Of a DNA stretch of 64,000 bases, positions 35,610 through 44,578 are shown one piece after another (position 1 is the first letter of the stretch; each line of letters opens with the position of its first letter). The stretch spans positions 1 to 64,000 of the forward strand of contig NZ_JAJUBC010000007.1 of NCBI RefSeq assembly GCF_028683095.1, read 5' to 3'. The notes beneath the pieces were generated by a model. It saw only the letters and a program-made list of their open reading frames with translations. It was not told the DNA's origin and ran no database searches. Position numbers and translations under genes: made by a program. This DNA is from Enterovibrio gelatinilyticus (lineage in GTDB: Bacteria > Pseudomonadota > Gammaproteobacteria > Enterobacterales > Vibrionaceae).

Positions 35610-37278
35610 TCATTATTTCTCTTTTTGGGGCGCGTTTTGCAATACGTCTACGTGGGTCGGCAAAGCGGCTTGCTGCCAATGCAAAGCAAAAGAATACGAG
35701 TGGTAAGAAGGCTTGTATCAAGCCATAAACCGCACTGATGCGACGGTCTTGCCCGCTTGCAAGGCTAACTGCTTCTGTGGTTAAAGTGGTAATGCGGCCG
35801 GCGCCCAATAGTTGTGTGGGCAAATATTGAGAAAAACTCACACTAAGGCCTACCGCCCACGCAAGCAAAATCGCAGGTAGCACGATCGGTAACTTTACCG
35901 ACCACCACGCTTTTGTTGCACTCTGGCCTAAGCTTCGTGCTGTTTGGGTCAGGCGCTGATCGAAAGAACGCCAAGGGCCATCTAACGCTAAATACACATA
36001 TGGAAAGGCAAACAGAATATGCGCCCAAATGGTGGCAGGGACATGCCATTGACCGGGTAACATATAAATGGCGATTTGTATGCCAAACAGGATTGAAAGC
36101 TGCGGGATCAGCATAGGAATTGCGATCACGAGTTGTGGCAATGATTTGTGGTATCTGTCTCGATGCTCTAAGCAGCCAATGGAAAAAATCAGCGCGACAG
36201 TGGCGGAGACCAACCCCAATATCAAACTGTTGGCGGCCAGTTCTAGAAGGTTTGAAGACTCTTGCTCCCAGAAACGCATACTAAGACGTGATGGCCAAAT
36301 GTCGGGAAAACGCCAACGCAGGGCGAAAGACCAAACCAGTAAAACAGGGATCATGAGAAATGGCACAATGGCGATCAATTTGAACCAGTGCTTTCCCGGT
36401 AGGTTGAATGCTTTGCTGCCGCTGAACTGCCAATTCTGCCAACGACAAATCAGCACATATTCGAACAAGCGATACACTGACAAAACACCGAAACATAATA
36501 TGAATAGGGTAATCGCACCGGCGGCAGCACGAGGAAGTTCAAGTAAGTCAGGGTCGTTGAACCATTGCCAGACCAGTACAGCAAATGTGGATGGAGTGGA
36601 AGGACCGAGGATCATGGCGACGTCTACCACTGATAAGCCGTAAGCGAGTACCGCATAAATAGGGAAGCGCATTTTGGGCAGCCATTGCGGTAACACGACT
36701 TTTAGCCATGCCGCACTGCGGTTATATCCCAAACTTTGTGAAGCAGCCAATAAGCGGTCGACTTGCATTTGACGCAACACCGATAGGCTCATTAGTAACA
36801 GAAACGGGGTTTCTTTGATTGCCAACGCAATAATTAGCCCGAAGCCATTGCTGTCTTGAACTAATGACCATGTATAGGGCGTTGATTCTTGCGTAAATAA
36901 AGCAAAGAAACGAAACAGCCAACCAGATGGCGCGAATGTTAGGGCGAACCCAATAGCAAACGCCACGTGAGGCATGGCAAGTAGCGGCGAAAGCCATTTT
37001 TCAATGCGATTCCAACCACGCGTCCCCCAACAACGCTGAAGAATTAAAAATGTGATTGTTACTGCCAGCAATGTGGCGGTGACACCAGAAACAACCGACA
37101 GTTGAAGTGCATTAAGGCTACCAGGCCATGCCAGCATGGCGCGCCAACCATCAAGGTTTGGTTCGGTTAATCCTAGAACGGGAAGGTAGCTGGTGGCAGA
37201 AAGTAACACACCACCAAGCCCAGGAATTAAGGGTAAACAACATACTGTCAGCGTCATAACGTACAGCAGACGTAACAT
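35572..37278 (-). CDS. ynjC: YnjC ABC transporter permease (fused double permease)
   Basis: A 568-residue inner-membrane protein formed from two binding-protein-dependent permease domains in one chain. Each contains an EAA-type cytoplasmic loop: roughly AASQSLGYNRSAAWLKVVLP in the first half and TARSLGQSATKAWWSVKLP in the second. These loops dock the ATPase YnjD. About twelve membrane helices. Similar in size and layout to E. coli YnjC and to FbpB-type iron permeases. It follows ynjB after 40 bases. Confidence 0.9.
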   Translation of the reverse strand: MLRLLYVMTLTVCCLPLIPGLGGVLLSATSYLPVLGLTEPNLDGWRAMLAWPGSLNALQLSVVSGVTATLLAVTITFLILQRCWGTRGWNRIEKWLSPLLAMPHVAFAIGFALTFAPSGWLFRFFALFTQESTPYTWSLVQDSNGFGLIIALAIKETPFLLLMSLSVLRQMQVDRLLAASQSLGYNRSAAWLKVVLPQWLPKMRFPIYAVLAYGLSVVDVAMILGPSTPSTFAVLVWQWFNDPDLLELPRAAAGAITLFILCFGVLSVYRLFEYVLICRWQNWQFSGSKAFNLPGKHWFKLIAIVPFLMIPVLLVWSFALRWRFPDIWPSRLSMRFWEQESSNLLELAANSLILGLVSATVALIFSIGCLEHRDRYHKSLPQLVIAIPMLIPQLSILFGIQIAIYMLPGQWHVPATIWAHILFAFPYVYLALDGPWRSFDQRLTQTARSLGQSATKAWWSVKLPIVLPAILLAWAVGLSVSFSQYLPTQLLGAGRITTLTTEAVSLASGQDRRISAVYGLIQAFLPLVFFCFALAASRFADPRRRIAKRAPKREIMNEFVRTKPDYKV

Positions 37279-37318
37279 GCTTACCCCTTAACTAATGGTG
37301 ATGTATAGCACATTACCA

Positions 37319-38458
37319 TTATTGGCCGTAGCGCTCGAGCCATGCTTTTTCTAACGCAACTTGCCAGCTCGGATGTGGTTCAGGTTGCGATTTAAACAGG
37401 GGTTTACTGCCAACACTCGACAGTGTCACCACGGCGGGATCTCCCCATACATCGCTGTTTGCCTTGCGGGCTTGTGCTTCTTCACTCATGAGGAAGTTAA
37501 TCGCGACTAATGCTCCTTCTTTGGCGTTGGCATTCCAAGGCACACCCATGTAGTGAATGTTTGAAAGCGCACCTTTATCAAACGCAAAGGTCTTTGCTGA
37601 AGGCGCGAGTGTGCCGTTTTTAACCGCAGTTTCCGCCGCGTTTGGATTAAATGTAATGGCGAGTAGTAGCTCACTGTCGTCTAACAGTTGCATGGTTTCT
37701 GCACTACCGGCAGGGAATTGTTTACCATTGCGCCAAGCGACGGGGTGGAGCTCATCTAAGTAAGCCCAGAGTGGCGCAGTGATCTCACCAAAACGTGCTT
37801 CATCAACAGGGACGTAAAGTGGATCACTGTCTGTTGCGAGTTCAAGCAGAGCCGCTTTCAAAAAACTGGTGCCATGAAATTGCGGTGGTTTTGGATAGGC
37901 GATTTTACCCGGATTCGCTTTCGCCAAACTCAGCATTTCTACAAAGGATCTCGGTGGATTTGCTAGGGTCTTTTCATCATGAATAAAGACAAGTTGGCCG
38001 ACACCCCAAGGCGCTTCTAAGCCATTCGTTGGCTCAGTAAAGTCAGCGGTGACTGGAAGTGACTTATCGACAATTGACCAGTTTGGTAGCTGTTCGGCAA
38101 ACGGGCCAAATAGCAGTCCATTGGATTTCATCGATTTAAAGTTTTCACCATTGATCCATACCATATCCACACTGCCGCCTTCGATTTTACCAGCGGCTTT
38201 CTCCGCAACCAAGCGGTTAACGGTTTCTGCAATGTCTGACACCTTCACATGCTCAAGCGTGACGCCGTAACGTTCGTTAAGTGTGTCACCAGCCCAGCGT
38301 AAGTAAGCATTGATTTCTTGGCTGCCCCCCCATGCGTTGAAGTAAACCGTTTGTCCATTGGCATCTTTTTCAATCTGTTCCCAGTTTGAGAGGTCAGCTG
38401 CGATGCTGACAGAACTAACACTGAGTGCACATGCAGCGGCGATTGATAAGTAATTCAT
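37319..38458 (-). CDS. ynjB: YnjB periplasmic binding protein
   Basis: A 379-residue exported solute-binding protein: signal peptide MNYLSIAAACALSVSSVSIA, then the family text WEQIEKDANGQTVYFNAWGG, VDMVWINGENF and GAPWGVGQLVFIHDE-like segments, ending in a MSEEAQARKANSDVWGDPAV region. YnjB resembles bacterial thiamine/iron/spermidine-type binding proteins in fold, but its ligand is not established. 25 bases after the TVP38-reductase fusion gene, same operon. Confidence 0.9.
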   Translation of the reverse strand: MNYLSIAAACALSVSSVSIAADLSNWEQIEKDANGQTVYFNAWGGSQEINAYLRWAGDTLNERYGVTLEHVKVSDIAETVNRLVAEKAAGKIEGGSVDMVWINGENFKSMKSNGLLFGPFAEQLPNWSIVDKSLPVTADFTEPTNGLEAPWGVGQLVFIHDEKTLANPPRSFVEMLSLAKANPGKIAYPKPPQFHGTSFLKAALLELATDSDPLYVPVDEARFGEITAPLWAYLDELHPVAWRNGKQFPAGSAETMQLLDDSELLLAITFNPNAAETAVKNGTLAPSAKTFAFDKGALSNIHYMGVPWNANAKEGALVAINFLMSEEAQARKANSDVWGDPAVVTLSSVGSKPLFKSQPEPHPSWQVALEKAWLERYGQ

Positions 38459-38483
38459 GGTTAATTGTCTTCCTTAATGTCAA

Positions 38484-40640
38484 TTAAGCGCGATTGTTTT
38501 TTGGCGCGTTACGCATCCAAGCGTGGAATTTCTCGACCCATGCCAGTAATCCTTGTGGCGCGTTGTTTTGTTTCCAAACGCCTGCAGTGTACTTTGTGGC
38601 TTCACTCATGGTGGGGTAAGGGTGAACCGTACCAAGAATTTTGTTCAGACCCAGCCCATGGCGCATGGCGAGTGTGAATTCTGCGAGTAAGTCGCCAGCA
38701 TGCGAACCGACAATGGTGGCGCCTAGTATTTTGTCTTTGCCTTTTGGTGTGATGACTTTGATAAAACCGTGGTCTTCGCCGTCAGCAATCGCGCGATCTA
38801 GGTCGTCTATACCGTAGTGTGCCACTTCATATTCGATGCCTTGTGCGATGGCTTCTTTTTCATTGATGCCTACACGTGCAACTTCTGGTGCGGTGTAAGT
38901 TGCCGCAGGCATCACAGAATAATCAGCTTTGAACTTCTTGAAGTCGCCAAACAAGGCATTTACAGCGGCATACCATGCTTGGTGGCCTGCAGCGTGTGTT
39001 AACTGGAACGGGCCAGCTACATCGCCAACAGCAAAGATATTTGGATAATTGGTTTGCAGATAGTCGTTCACTTTTACTGTGCCGCGATCTGTTAACTCAA
39101 CACCGATGTCTTCAAGGCCAAAGCCTTTGGTGTTGGCAACGCGCCCTAGCGCGAGCATGACATGGTCAAATTCCACCACGATTTCTTCGCCACTCTTATC
39201 AAGATAAGCGCGTTGAATGTCGCCGTCTTTTTCAAAGCGAGTGGCTTTGTGACCAAGCAAGATATTAACGCCATCTTCCGTTAAGCCTTTAACAACCAAC
39301 GCTGCGGCATCGGCATCTTCACGGATCAACAGTTGGTCAGCCATTTCGACCAAGGTAACATCGGAGCCTAGACGAGAGAAACTTTGTGCCAGTTCAGCGC
39401 CAATAGGGCCACCACCTAATACCAGCAGTTTCTTGGGTAACTCTTCCAGTTCCCATACGTTGTCTGAAGTGAGGTAGCTAACGTCAGCGAGTCCAGGAAT
39501 GCCCGGAACTAATGGCCGCGCTCCAGTGGCAATTACGATGTTTTTGGTTGTAAGCCGCTCCCCATTCACTTCGACTTCCCAAGGCGAAAGGATTTTCGCT
39601 TCTCCTTGAATACACTCCACACCAAGCTTTGTGTAACGGTCGACTGAATCATGGGGCTCAATATCCGCAATCACTTGATGAACGCGGCCCATAACCTCTT
39701 TGAAGTTCACGCTAGGCTCGCCAACAGTGACGCCGAACTCACTGGCACGTTTGATTTCGTGCACTGAGTGTCCCGCGCGAATCAACGCTTTAGATGGCAC
39801 GCAGCCCGTGTTTAGACAGTCTCCGCCCATTTTGTGTTTTTCAATCAGCGTGACTTTCGCCTTCACTGCTGCGCCAATGTAAGTCGTTACCAATCCGCCA
39901 GCACCGGCACCGATAGCGATGAGGTTACGATCGTAAGTCACGGGTTTTTGCCATTTCGCGTAAACACGGCGCTTTTGAATGAAGTTCATAATAACCTTTG
40001 CAATAACGGGGAACAGACCAAGTAGCACAAGTGAAAGCAGTACGCCGGGAGACACAATGCCGCTTAGTGAATCAATTTGGGCGAGTTGCGTACCAGCATT
40101 GATGTATACCGCTGTGCCCGGAAGCATGCCGATTTGGCTGACAACATAGAAGGTCAATGTGCGGATAGGGGTTAGACCCATCAGCAGATTAATAAGGAAG
40201 AATGGGAAGACGGGAATCAAACGAAGTGTCAGTAGATAGAAAGGACCATCATTTTCGACGCCTTCGTTAATGGTTGTAAGTTTGTTGCCAAATTTGTTTT
40301 GAACAGAATCTTTCAGCAAGAAACGGCTGACGAGGAAAGCCAGTGTGGCACCGATGGAGCTTGCAAAAGAAACCAGAAGCAATGCCCACCAAAAGCCAAA
40401 AAGTGCAGCCCCAAGCAAAGTCGCAATGGCTGCGCCTGGCAATGAGAGGGCGGTCATGGCGATGTATACCAAGAAGTAGACAACGCTGGCAGTTAAGAAG
40501 TTTTGTGAAATGCTGTCTTTGAGAGACTCATGCTGTGCTTTTGCATTTTCAAGTGTAAAAAGCGCCCCTAAATCAAAGGCAAACCACGCAATAAATATGG
40601 CTGCGATGATAAAGATAATGCCTAACTTCTGTTTATTCAT
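38484..40640 (-). CDS. fusion of TVP38/TMEM64 membrane domain and mercuric-reductase-like flavoprotein
   Basis: A 718-residue two-part protein. Residues 1-225 are a TVP38/TMEM64 (DedA-like, VTT) membrane domain, with conserved SLPGAAIATLLGAALFG and RLIPVFPFFLINLLMG. From residue 236 there is a class I pyridine-nucleotide disulfide oxidoreductase: FAD motif GAGAGGL at 244-250, redox pair Cys275-x4-Cys280 in GGDCLNTGCVPSK, an NAD(P) motif LGGGPIGAELAQSFSRLGSD, second FAD motif FAVGDVAG, and a dimer-interface ending HPYPTMSEA. There is no heavy-metal N-terminal domain and no C-terminal Cys pair, so mercury reduction is unlikely. ATG at 40640 has AAGGA before it. First gene of the operon with ynjBCDF. 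Substrate unknown. Confidence 0.9.
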   Translation of the reverse strand: MNKQKLGIIFIIAAIFIAWFAFDLGALFTLENAKAQHESLKDSISQNFLTASVVYFLVYIAMTALSLPGAAIATLLGAALFGFWWALLLVSFASSIGATLAFLVSRFLLKDSVQNKFGNKLTTINEGVENDGPFYLLTLRLIPVFPFFLINLLMGLTPIRTLTFYVVSQIGMLPGTAVYINAGTQLAQIDSLSGIVSPGVLLSLVLLGLFPVIAKVIMNFIQKRRVYAKWQKPVTYDRNLIAIGAGAGGLVTTYIGAAVKAKVTLIEKHKMGGDCLNTGCVPSKALIRAGHSVHEIKRASEFGVTVGEPSVNFKEVMGRVHQVIADIEPHDSVDRYTKLGVECIQGEAKILSPWEVEVNGERLTTKNIVIATGARPLVPGIPGLADVSYLTSDNVWELEELPKKLLVLGGGPIGAELAQSFSRLGSDVTLVEMADQLLIREDADAAALVVKGLTEDGVNILLGHKATRFEKDGDIQRAYLDKSGEEIVVEFDHVMLALGRVANTKGFGLEDIGVELTDRGTVKVNDYLQTNYPNIFAVGDVAGPFQLTHAAGHQAWYAAVNALFGDFKKFKADYSVMPAATYTAPEVARVGINEKEAIAQGIEYEVAHYGIDDLDRAIADGEDHGFIKVITPKGKDKILGATIVGSHAGDLLAEFTLAMRHGLGLNKILGTVHPYPTMSEATKYTAGVWKQNNAPQGLLAWVEKFHAWMRNAPKNNRA

Positions 40641-40732
40641 CTGTATTCCTTTATGAGTCACTTACTGCAAATCAGTGTTCCGAATCTCGGGCACCATCGC
40701 CAAATGACTTAAGCAATTTGAAAGTGCTTGTT

Positions 40733-40752
40733 CAGTGAGAACATGCTCACTG
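40733..40752. promoter_or_regulatory. candidate operator upstream of the TVP38-reductase/ynj operon
   Basis: Perfect inverted repeat CAGTGAG-AACATG-CTCACTG, 93 bases before the operon start. No T-run follows on either strand, so an operator is more likely than a terminator. The binding protein is unknown. Confidence 0.4.
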
Positions 40753-41123
40753 CCCATCCTTAGCTTAAGTGTATAACGTCATTGTTATTGAATGGCTTAT
40801 CTCAATGAATTATTGCGTTTATTTGCCAAGACTGTGACCACAATAGGCCCAATCAAAATTCGAAATATGCAGCAAGTTGTGTTTTGGGTTTCAGTGCTTT
40901 TGCTAAGAAATAAAGACCTGCAAATTTGGGATTTCATTACACTCTTCATCAATTTTTTCGAATCTAGTACGAGAGTTGTCGAGGTTTGGATTTGAGATTT
41001 CATTTAATTTATTGATTTATAGTGGTTATATTGCGAATTGCGTATTGGAATGATAGCGGTGCTCAGAGCGAAAAACGGGAACGAGCAGAAATGGTCACCG
41101 AGAGAAAGTGATAAAAGAGGTGG
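40753..41123. other. intergenic region between the fusion gene and a small membrane-protein gene
   Basis: A/T-rich, with no frame of convincing composition and no RNA structure recognised. Confidence 0.4.
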
Positions 41124-41480
41124 TTATAAGCAGTATTTCGAATATTGAATGGCTAACAATGACAAAGGAACCACGGCAAGTGTTGTAGCACCAACGATGT
41201 GATAGTTACGGTGCCAGTATCTTTGTGCAAAGCTATTGAGCCTCAAGCCCCAGAGGATGACAACAGCATTAATGCTAATAAAGACGATCACTAATACTGA
41301 AAGAAATGACGGCGCAAACATTCCGTCGACAAGCGCTGCGTAAAATGAGATCGGCAATAAGAAGCAGAAAAACACTGCCCACTTAAAACGTCGAGGCCAC
41401 TTACGAAAATGGTCTCTAAAGATCCTGTCAATTTGGTCTGGATAGGGTCTGCTGTAATGCATCTTATTGTTGCCATTCAT
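41124..41480 (-). CDS. small three-helix membrane protein, unknown
   Basis: A 118-residue protein. A basic, aromatic N-terminus (residues 1-33, with PYPDQIDRIFRDHFRKWPRR) is followed by hydrophobic segments at about 34-54, 58-78 and 94-112. No family recognised. It has its own ATG and no close same-strand neighbour, so it is probably monocistronic. The real start could also be the internal Met at residue 7. Confidence 0.6.
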   Translation of the reverse strand: MNGNNKMHYSRPYPDQIDRIFRDHFRKWPRRFKWAVFFCFLLPISFYAALVDGMFAPSFLSVLVIVFISINAVVILWGLRLNSFAQRYWHRNYHIVGATTLAVVPLSLLAIQYSKYCL

Positions 41481-41806
41481 CTATCTACTCTTTTGGCTTA
41501 GTTCAAAATTCCAACCAAAGATAGTCAACTAGATGCATTTAGCATAATAAACGTGACGAATGTCGCATAAATGGGATTATTGGTTTTTTGGCAGCCTTAA
41601 AATGAGATTTGTGATAATTGCTTATTTATAGATAAAAAGCTCGTTAGAAGCATGGCCTATAAGCAATGGAACATGATGTTCTTTTCGATTAACTGAAAGA
41701 ATTGAACGTAATATTGGGGTAGATGATTGGTTGTTTGTGAAGATACGGTATGAAATGCGCTTAGTGCGGTGTGAGAGGCGAATTCGAGAGAGTGGTGAAA
41801 CTGAAA
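41481..41806. other. intergenic region, no gene seen
   Basis: A minus-strand open frame of about 75 codons exists here (41622-41852), but it runs through the terminator hairpin and has no family features; treated as chance. The promoter of the small membrane-protein gene should lie near 41500-41560. Confidence 0.4.
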
Positions 41807-41834
41807 GACTGGGCGAAGATAGATTCGCCCAGTC
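41807..41834 (-). terminator. hairpin after tfoY, probable terminator
   Basis: Perfect 11-bp stem GACTGGGCGAA/TTCGCCCAGTC with a 6-base loop, 52 bases after the tfoY stop. On the minus strand it is followed by only a broken T-run, so termination may be partial. Confidence 0.6.
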
Positions 41835-41886
41835 GATCCCTTGATTGTTCACTTTAGGGTACCGACAGGGCGAAATAATGAAATTT

Positions 41887-42480
41887 TTACTGTCTTAGTG
41901 TTTCTAACAGTTCATCGCGTCTCTGAGGAGAGACGACAGACCAGTGTTTACCTTCAATTGCGCCTTCTAGCGCCCAAAGAAGTTCTAGACTTAGCGTATC
42001 GCTATGTGACTTTTGTAGAGCTTGATAAGCCCTTACGGCACCTTCAGTTTGCAATTGCTCAACAGAATCGATTCCTGCTTTTTTCAGCATACGTTCTGTC
42101 GCAAGTCTTAGGTTTGGCAAATCTTTGATACGCGTTGGCGCCGCAGTCTTCTTTTCTTGTTGATCATCTTTGGCGATGGCATACGCAATATTCGCATAAT
42201 TCATCAGAACCTCTGATTGATCCCACAACGTTTCTGGTATGGCATAGTATTTTGTTGTGACAGGGAAGCCACGTTTCTTGTAGACGTAGGGCGTCATCGA
42301 AAGTTTAATGAAATCGGCTTCATTCGCTTGACCAGCGCGAAGATGAAGTTGGTCGTTGACGACCAAGGCGAACATTGTCTCGTCGCAAAAGACACCAAAC
42401 CCGCCAAACATAGAACGCGATTTGATTTTGCCCAGACATTCGAAGAATTTTAACGTGTTTTTTAGTGTTGGTTTATCCAT
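41887..42480 (-). CDS. tfoY: TfoX/Sxy-family regulator, TfoY by its riboswitch leader
   Basis: A 197-residue protein with both family domains: the TfoX N-terminal domain (KSRSMFGGFGVFCDETMFAL, then YVYKKRGFPVTTKYYAIPE) and the TfoX C-terminal helix-hairpin domain (LKDLPNLRLATERMLKKAGI-like text, then LSLELLWALEGAIEGKHWSV). Members are CRP-linked regulators: TfoX of natural competence and type VI secretion, TfoY of motility and type VI secretion. The choice of TfoY rests on the c-di-GMP-I riboswitch in its leader, which in Vibrio cholerae (Vc2) precedes tfoY. The protein text alone does not separate the two. Start ATG at 42480. Confidence 0.82.
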   Translation of the reverse strand: MDKPTLKNTLKFFECLGKIKSRSMFGGFGVFCDETMFALVVNDQLHLRAGQANEADFIKLSMTPYVYKKRGFPVTTKYYAIPETLWDQSEVLMNYANIAYAIAKDDQQEKKTAAPTRIKDLPNLRLATERMLKKAGIDSVEQLQTEGAVRAYQALQKSHSDTLSLELLWALEGAIEGKHWSVVSPQRRDELLETLRQ

Positions 42481-42567
42481 GTGACTTATTCTCAATCATT
42501 ACGTTCCGTTCCTGGATGAGCGGTCAAGGAGCAACGTAGCAAAGCTAATTCAGAGAATTGTCAATGT

Positions 42568-42586
42568 ACCGAAAAGTAATTTCGGT
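42568..42586 (-). promoter_or_regulatory. possible expression-platform hairpin in tfoY leader
   Basis: ACCGAAA and its complement separated by 5 bases, located between the riboswitch aptamer and the tfoY start. No T-run follows, so if it is the switching element it would act on translation or RNA stability rather than as a terminator. Confidence 0.4.
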
Positions 42587-42595
42587 GTATGAATG

Positions 42596-42710
42596 CTAAC
42601 GTCATCGGTAACTCCGCTACCACCAACACAAAATTTTTGTGTGCTGTGAGGCCGGAAGCTTTGCGTCCCACGCTTTCGCTGTGGTTTGCCTTTTTCTTGA
42701 CGACTATTAG
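42596..42710 (-). promoter_or_regulatory. cyclic-di-GMP-I (GEMM-I) riboswitch in tfoY leader
   Basis: Read on the minus strand, the aptamer core is GGCAAACC, a stem closed by a GAAA tetraloop (CCACAGCGAAAGCGTGG), then GGACGCAAAGC, TTCCGGCC, a variable P3 with a long ACACAAAA/TTTTGTGT arm, and the 3' box GGTAGCGGAGTTACCGATG. The V. cholerae Vc2 aptamer has the same blocks in the same order, and the 3' box differs from it at one base. The closing stem P1 is formed by CTAA..GTCGTC at the 5' side and GATGAC.TTAG at the 3' side. It lies 115 bases upstream of the tfoY start. Confidence 0.93.
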
Positions 42711-42950
42711 CTTAACTGAATCGCATCATATTGTCGTTATTGCTAGTCTCAAAAAATGTGATCTTGCTTCAGATAGAGTCTTATTGATATGAATGAAAAT
42801 ATCAGGTTCTCTTTGTAATTGAAGCCATTTTAACCAAAGCGGTCATTTTTTAATTGAGTTAAAGATTAGCACTAGAAAACTAGACAAACTATGCTTATTG
42901 AGCTGGATCTCAATAATGAGAAGATTTTGTTAAATTTTCTTGTCACATAA
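42711..42950. other. upstream tfoY promoter region
   Basis: A/T-rich, between the riboswitch and the purR terminator. It must contain the tfoY promoter; several TATA-like stretches are present, none decisive. No gene. Confidence 0.4.
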
Positions 42951-42981
42951 AAAAATAGCCCGCCAAAAATGGCGGGCTATT
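42951..42981 (-). terminator. terminator of purR
   Basis: Perfect 11-bp stem AATAGCCCGCC/GGCGGGCTATT followed by seven T on the minus strand, 22 bases after the purR stop. Confidence 0.95.
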
Positions 42982-43002
42982 GATGAACTTTGTGTGTTAA
43001 AA

Positions 43003-44013
43003 CTATTCGGCGTTTAGATTTTTCACTGAATTACGAATAATCAGTTCAGGCTGCATAACGAAAATCTGTTGCTTGTTTTCTTTGTTCGCTAAACGTTCCA
43101 ACAATAATTTGATTGCCGTTTTACCCAAGCGGTTTTTGGGCTGATGGATCGTCGTTAGTGGTGGCGAGAAAAATGCAGCCAAATCGATATTGTCGTAGCC
43201 AATGATCGAGATGTCGTTTGGTACGTCTAGACCCGCTTGGCGGAATGTACTGATTGCTGCCAATGCCATAATGTCGTTAAAGCAAAATAGTGCCGTTGGA
43301 CGCTCATCAAGTGCTAACAATTTGTTTGCTGCTTCTACCGCTGTGTCGCATTCGAAATCTGCATCTACAATCCAATCTGGATTTTCTTGTAGTCCAGCTT
43401 CTGCCAGCGCTTTGCGGAAACCGGCAAGTCGTGTTTGGCAGGTTAGCTTATCCAATTGGCCTGACATACAACCAATTTTCGTATGGCCGTTATCAATAAA
43501 GTATTTCGTCGCAATATACCCACCGAGTTCTGCATTGTCTTGAATGCAGTCAGTGTTGACGTGCTGCGTTCCCCAATCCATCACGACCATTGGCAAATCT
43601 TGCTTTCTCTCAAGAAGGGCAAGCAGTTCCTCATTGAGGTCTGAACACATTACCAGCAAACCATCGACACGCTTTTCTGCCAACATGCGTAAATAGTCGC
43701 GCTGCTTGGCGAGGTTGCCTTCTGTGTTACATAGGATCAGTGTATAGCCCTCTTTGTAACAGTACTCTTCTACGCCATGAACAACTTCCGCAAAGAATGG
43801 GTTTGTTGATTTGGTAACAAGCATGCCAATGGTGCGTGTTGAGTTGCATTTCAAACTACGCGCAACAGCACTGGGTGCGTAATTTAGGTCATCCACCGCA
43901 GCCCAAACTTTTTTGGTCGTATTCTCTGCGACAAAACGTGTTTTGTTGATCACGTGAGAAACCGTTGTGGTTGATACTCCGGCCATGCGTGCGACGTCTT
44001 TAATCGTTGCCAT
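43003..44013 (-). CDS. purR: PurR-type LacI-family purine repressor
   Basis: A 336-residue LacI-family repressor. The helix-turn-helix is at the very start ([20 protein letters not shown]), followed by the hinge helix [11 protein letters not shown]-like segment [10 protein letters not shown] that inserts in the DNA minor groove. The ligand domain carries PurR hallmarks: [20 protein letters not shown] (Trp in the corepressor pocket), [13 protein letters not shown] and ISIIGYDN with LTTIHQPK. E. coli PurR matches this order and length closely; it represses purine synthesis genes with hypoxanthine or guanine as corepressor. RbsR is the main alternative, but the [19 protein letters not shown] and MDWG text favours PurR. 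Monocistronic with its own terminator. Confidence 0.85.
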   Translation of the reverse strand: MATIKDVARMAGVSTTTVSHVINKTRFVAENTTKKVWAAVDDLNYAPSAVARSLKCNSTRTIGMLVTKSTNPFFAEVVHGVEEYCYKEGYTLILCNTEGNLAKQRDYLRMLAEKRVDGLLVMCSDLNEELLALLERKQDLPMVVMDWGTQHVNTDCIQDNAELGGYIATKYFIDNGHTKIGCMSGQLDKLTCQTRLAGFRKALAEAGLQENPDWIVDADFECDTAVEAANKLLALDERPTALFCFNDIMALAAISTFRQAGLDVPNDISIIGYDNIDLAAFFSPPLTTIHQPKNRLGKTAIKLLLERLANKENKQQIFVMQPELIIRNSVKNLNAE

Positions 44014-44578
44014 TTGGTATTCTTCTTATCATTTTCATCGGCAGCATGAGAAATGCTGGCTGCCTTACATGTTTACGCCGCTAACGAGGAGCGGCGTACT
44101 GGGTTCGACGAAACAGGTTTCCATTTTCTCGACCGTTTCGTATCAATGTGTGAAAGCACGTTTTTGAAGTGCATACATGCTTTCTTTATCTTGCATCGTA
44201 ATAGGTAGTGCTAGAACACATGTCGGTTGTTTGCCGTTGATTAAAAGAATCAGCTTAAATCGTGACTCTTTATTCTGATGAACGTTCATTAGCACTGACG
44301 ATGTGAACATTATGCTGGTTCAAGCATGTTCTCTTATGATTCGTCTTACACGGAAAGCGGCGAATCGTTCGAAACGAGTTGGAGTGACCTTGCCACCTAA
44401 AGCTACTAAAGATCGGCTCAAAATGTCACATTGAGCACGCCAAAAACCATTCCATCGACACAACACTAGGTGTTATGACCTTGTTGCTGTGAAAGAGATT
44501 TTTCAGCAATTTCTCAATGCCAATCGCTTGCGTTCACAGTTTACTGGCTCATGGACGCAGTCGCAATTATTCAATTGA
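44014..44578. other. long non-coding stretch upstream of purR
   Basis: 565 bases with no credible gene. The part nearest purR encodes two small leader hairpins in its presumed 5' untranslated region (arms CGCCGCT/AGCGGCG and CAGCAT/ATGCTG). At 44518-44533 TGCCAATCGCTTGCGT fits the E. coli PurR operator pattern at nine of its eleven fixed positions, but is about 500 bases from purR. Confidence 0.4.

Noticed and set aside
38484-40640. Mercuric reductase (merA)
   Set aside because: The flavoprotein domain is related, but the N-terminal metal-binding domain and C-terminal Cys pair are missing, a TVP38 membrane domain is fused, and there are no other mer genes.
40792-41003. Two overlapping short open frames on opposite strands upstream of the TVP38 fusion gene
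   Set aside because: No ribosome-binding site of quality, no family features, and each is the antisense of the other.
41622-41852. 75-codon minus-strand frame after tfoY
   Set aside because: It runs through the terminator-like hairpin at 41807-41834 and has low-complexity Ser/Arg composition.
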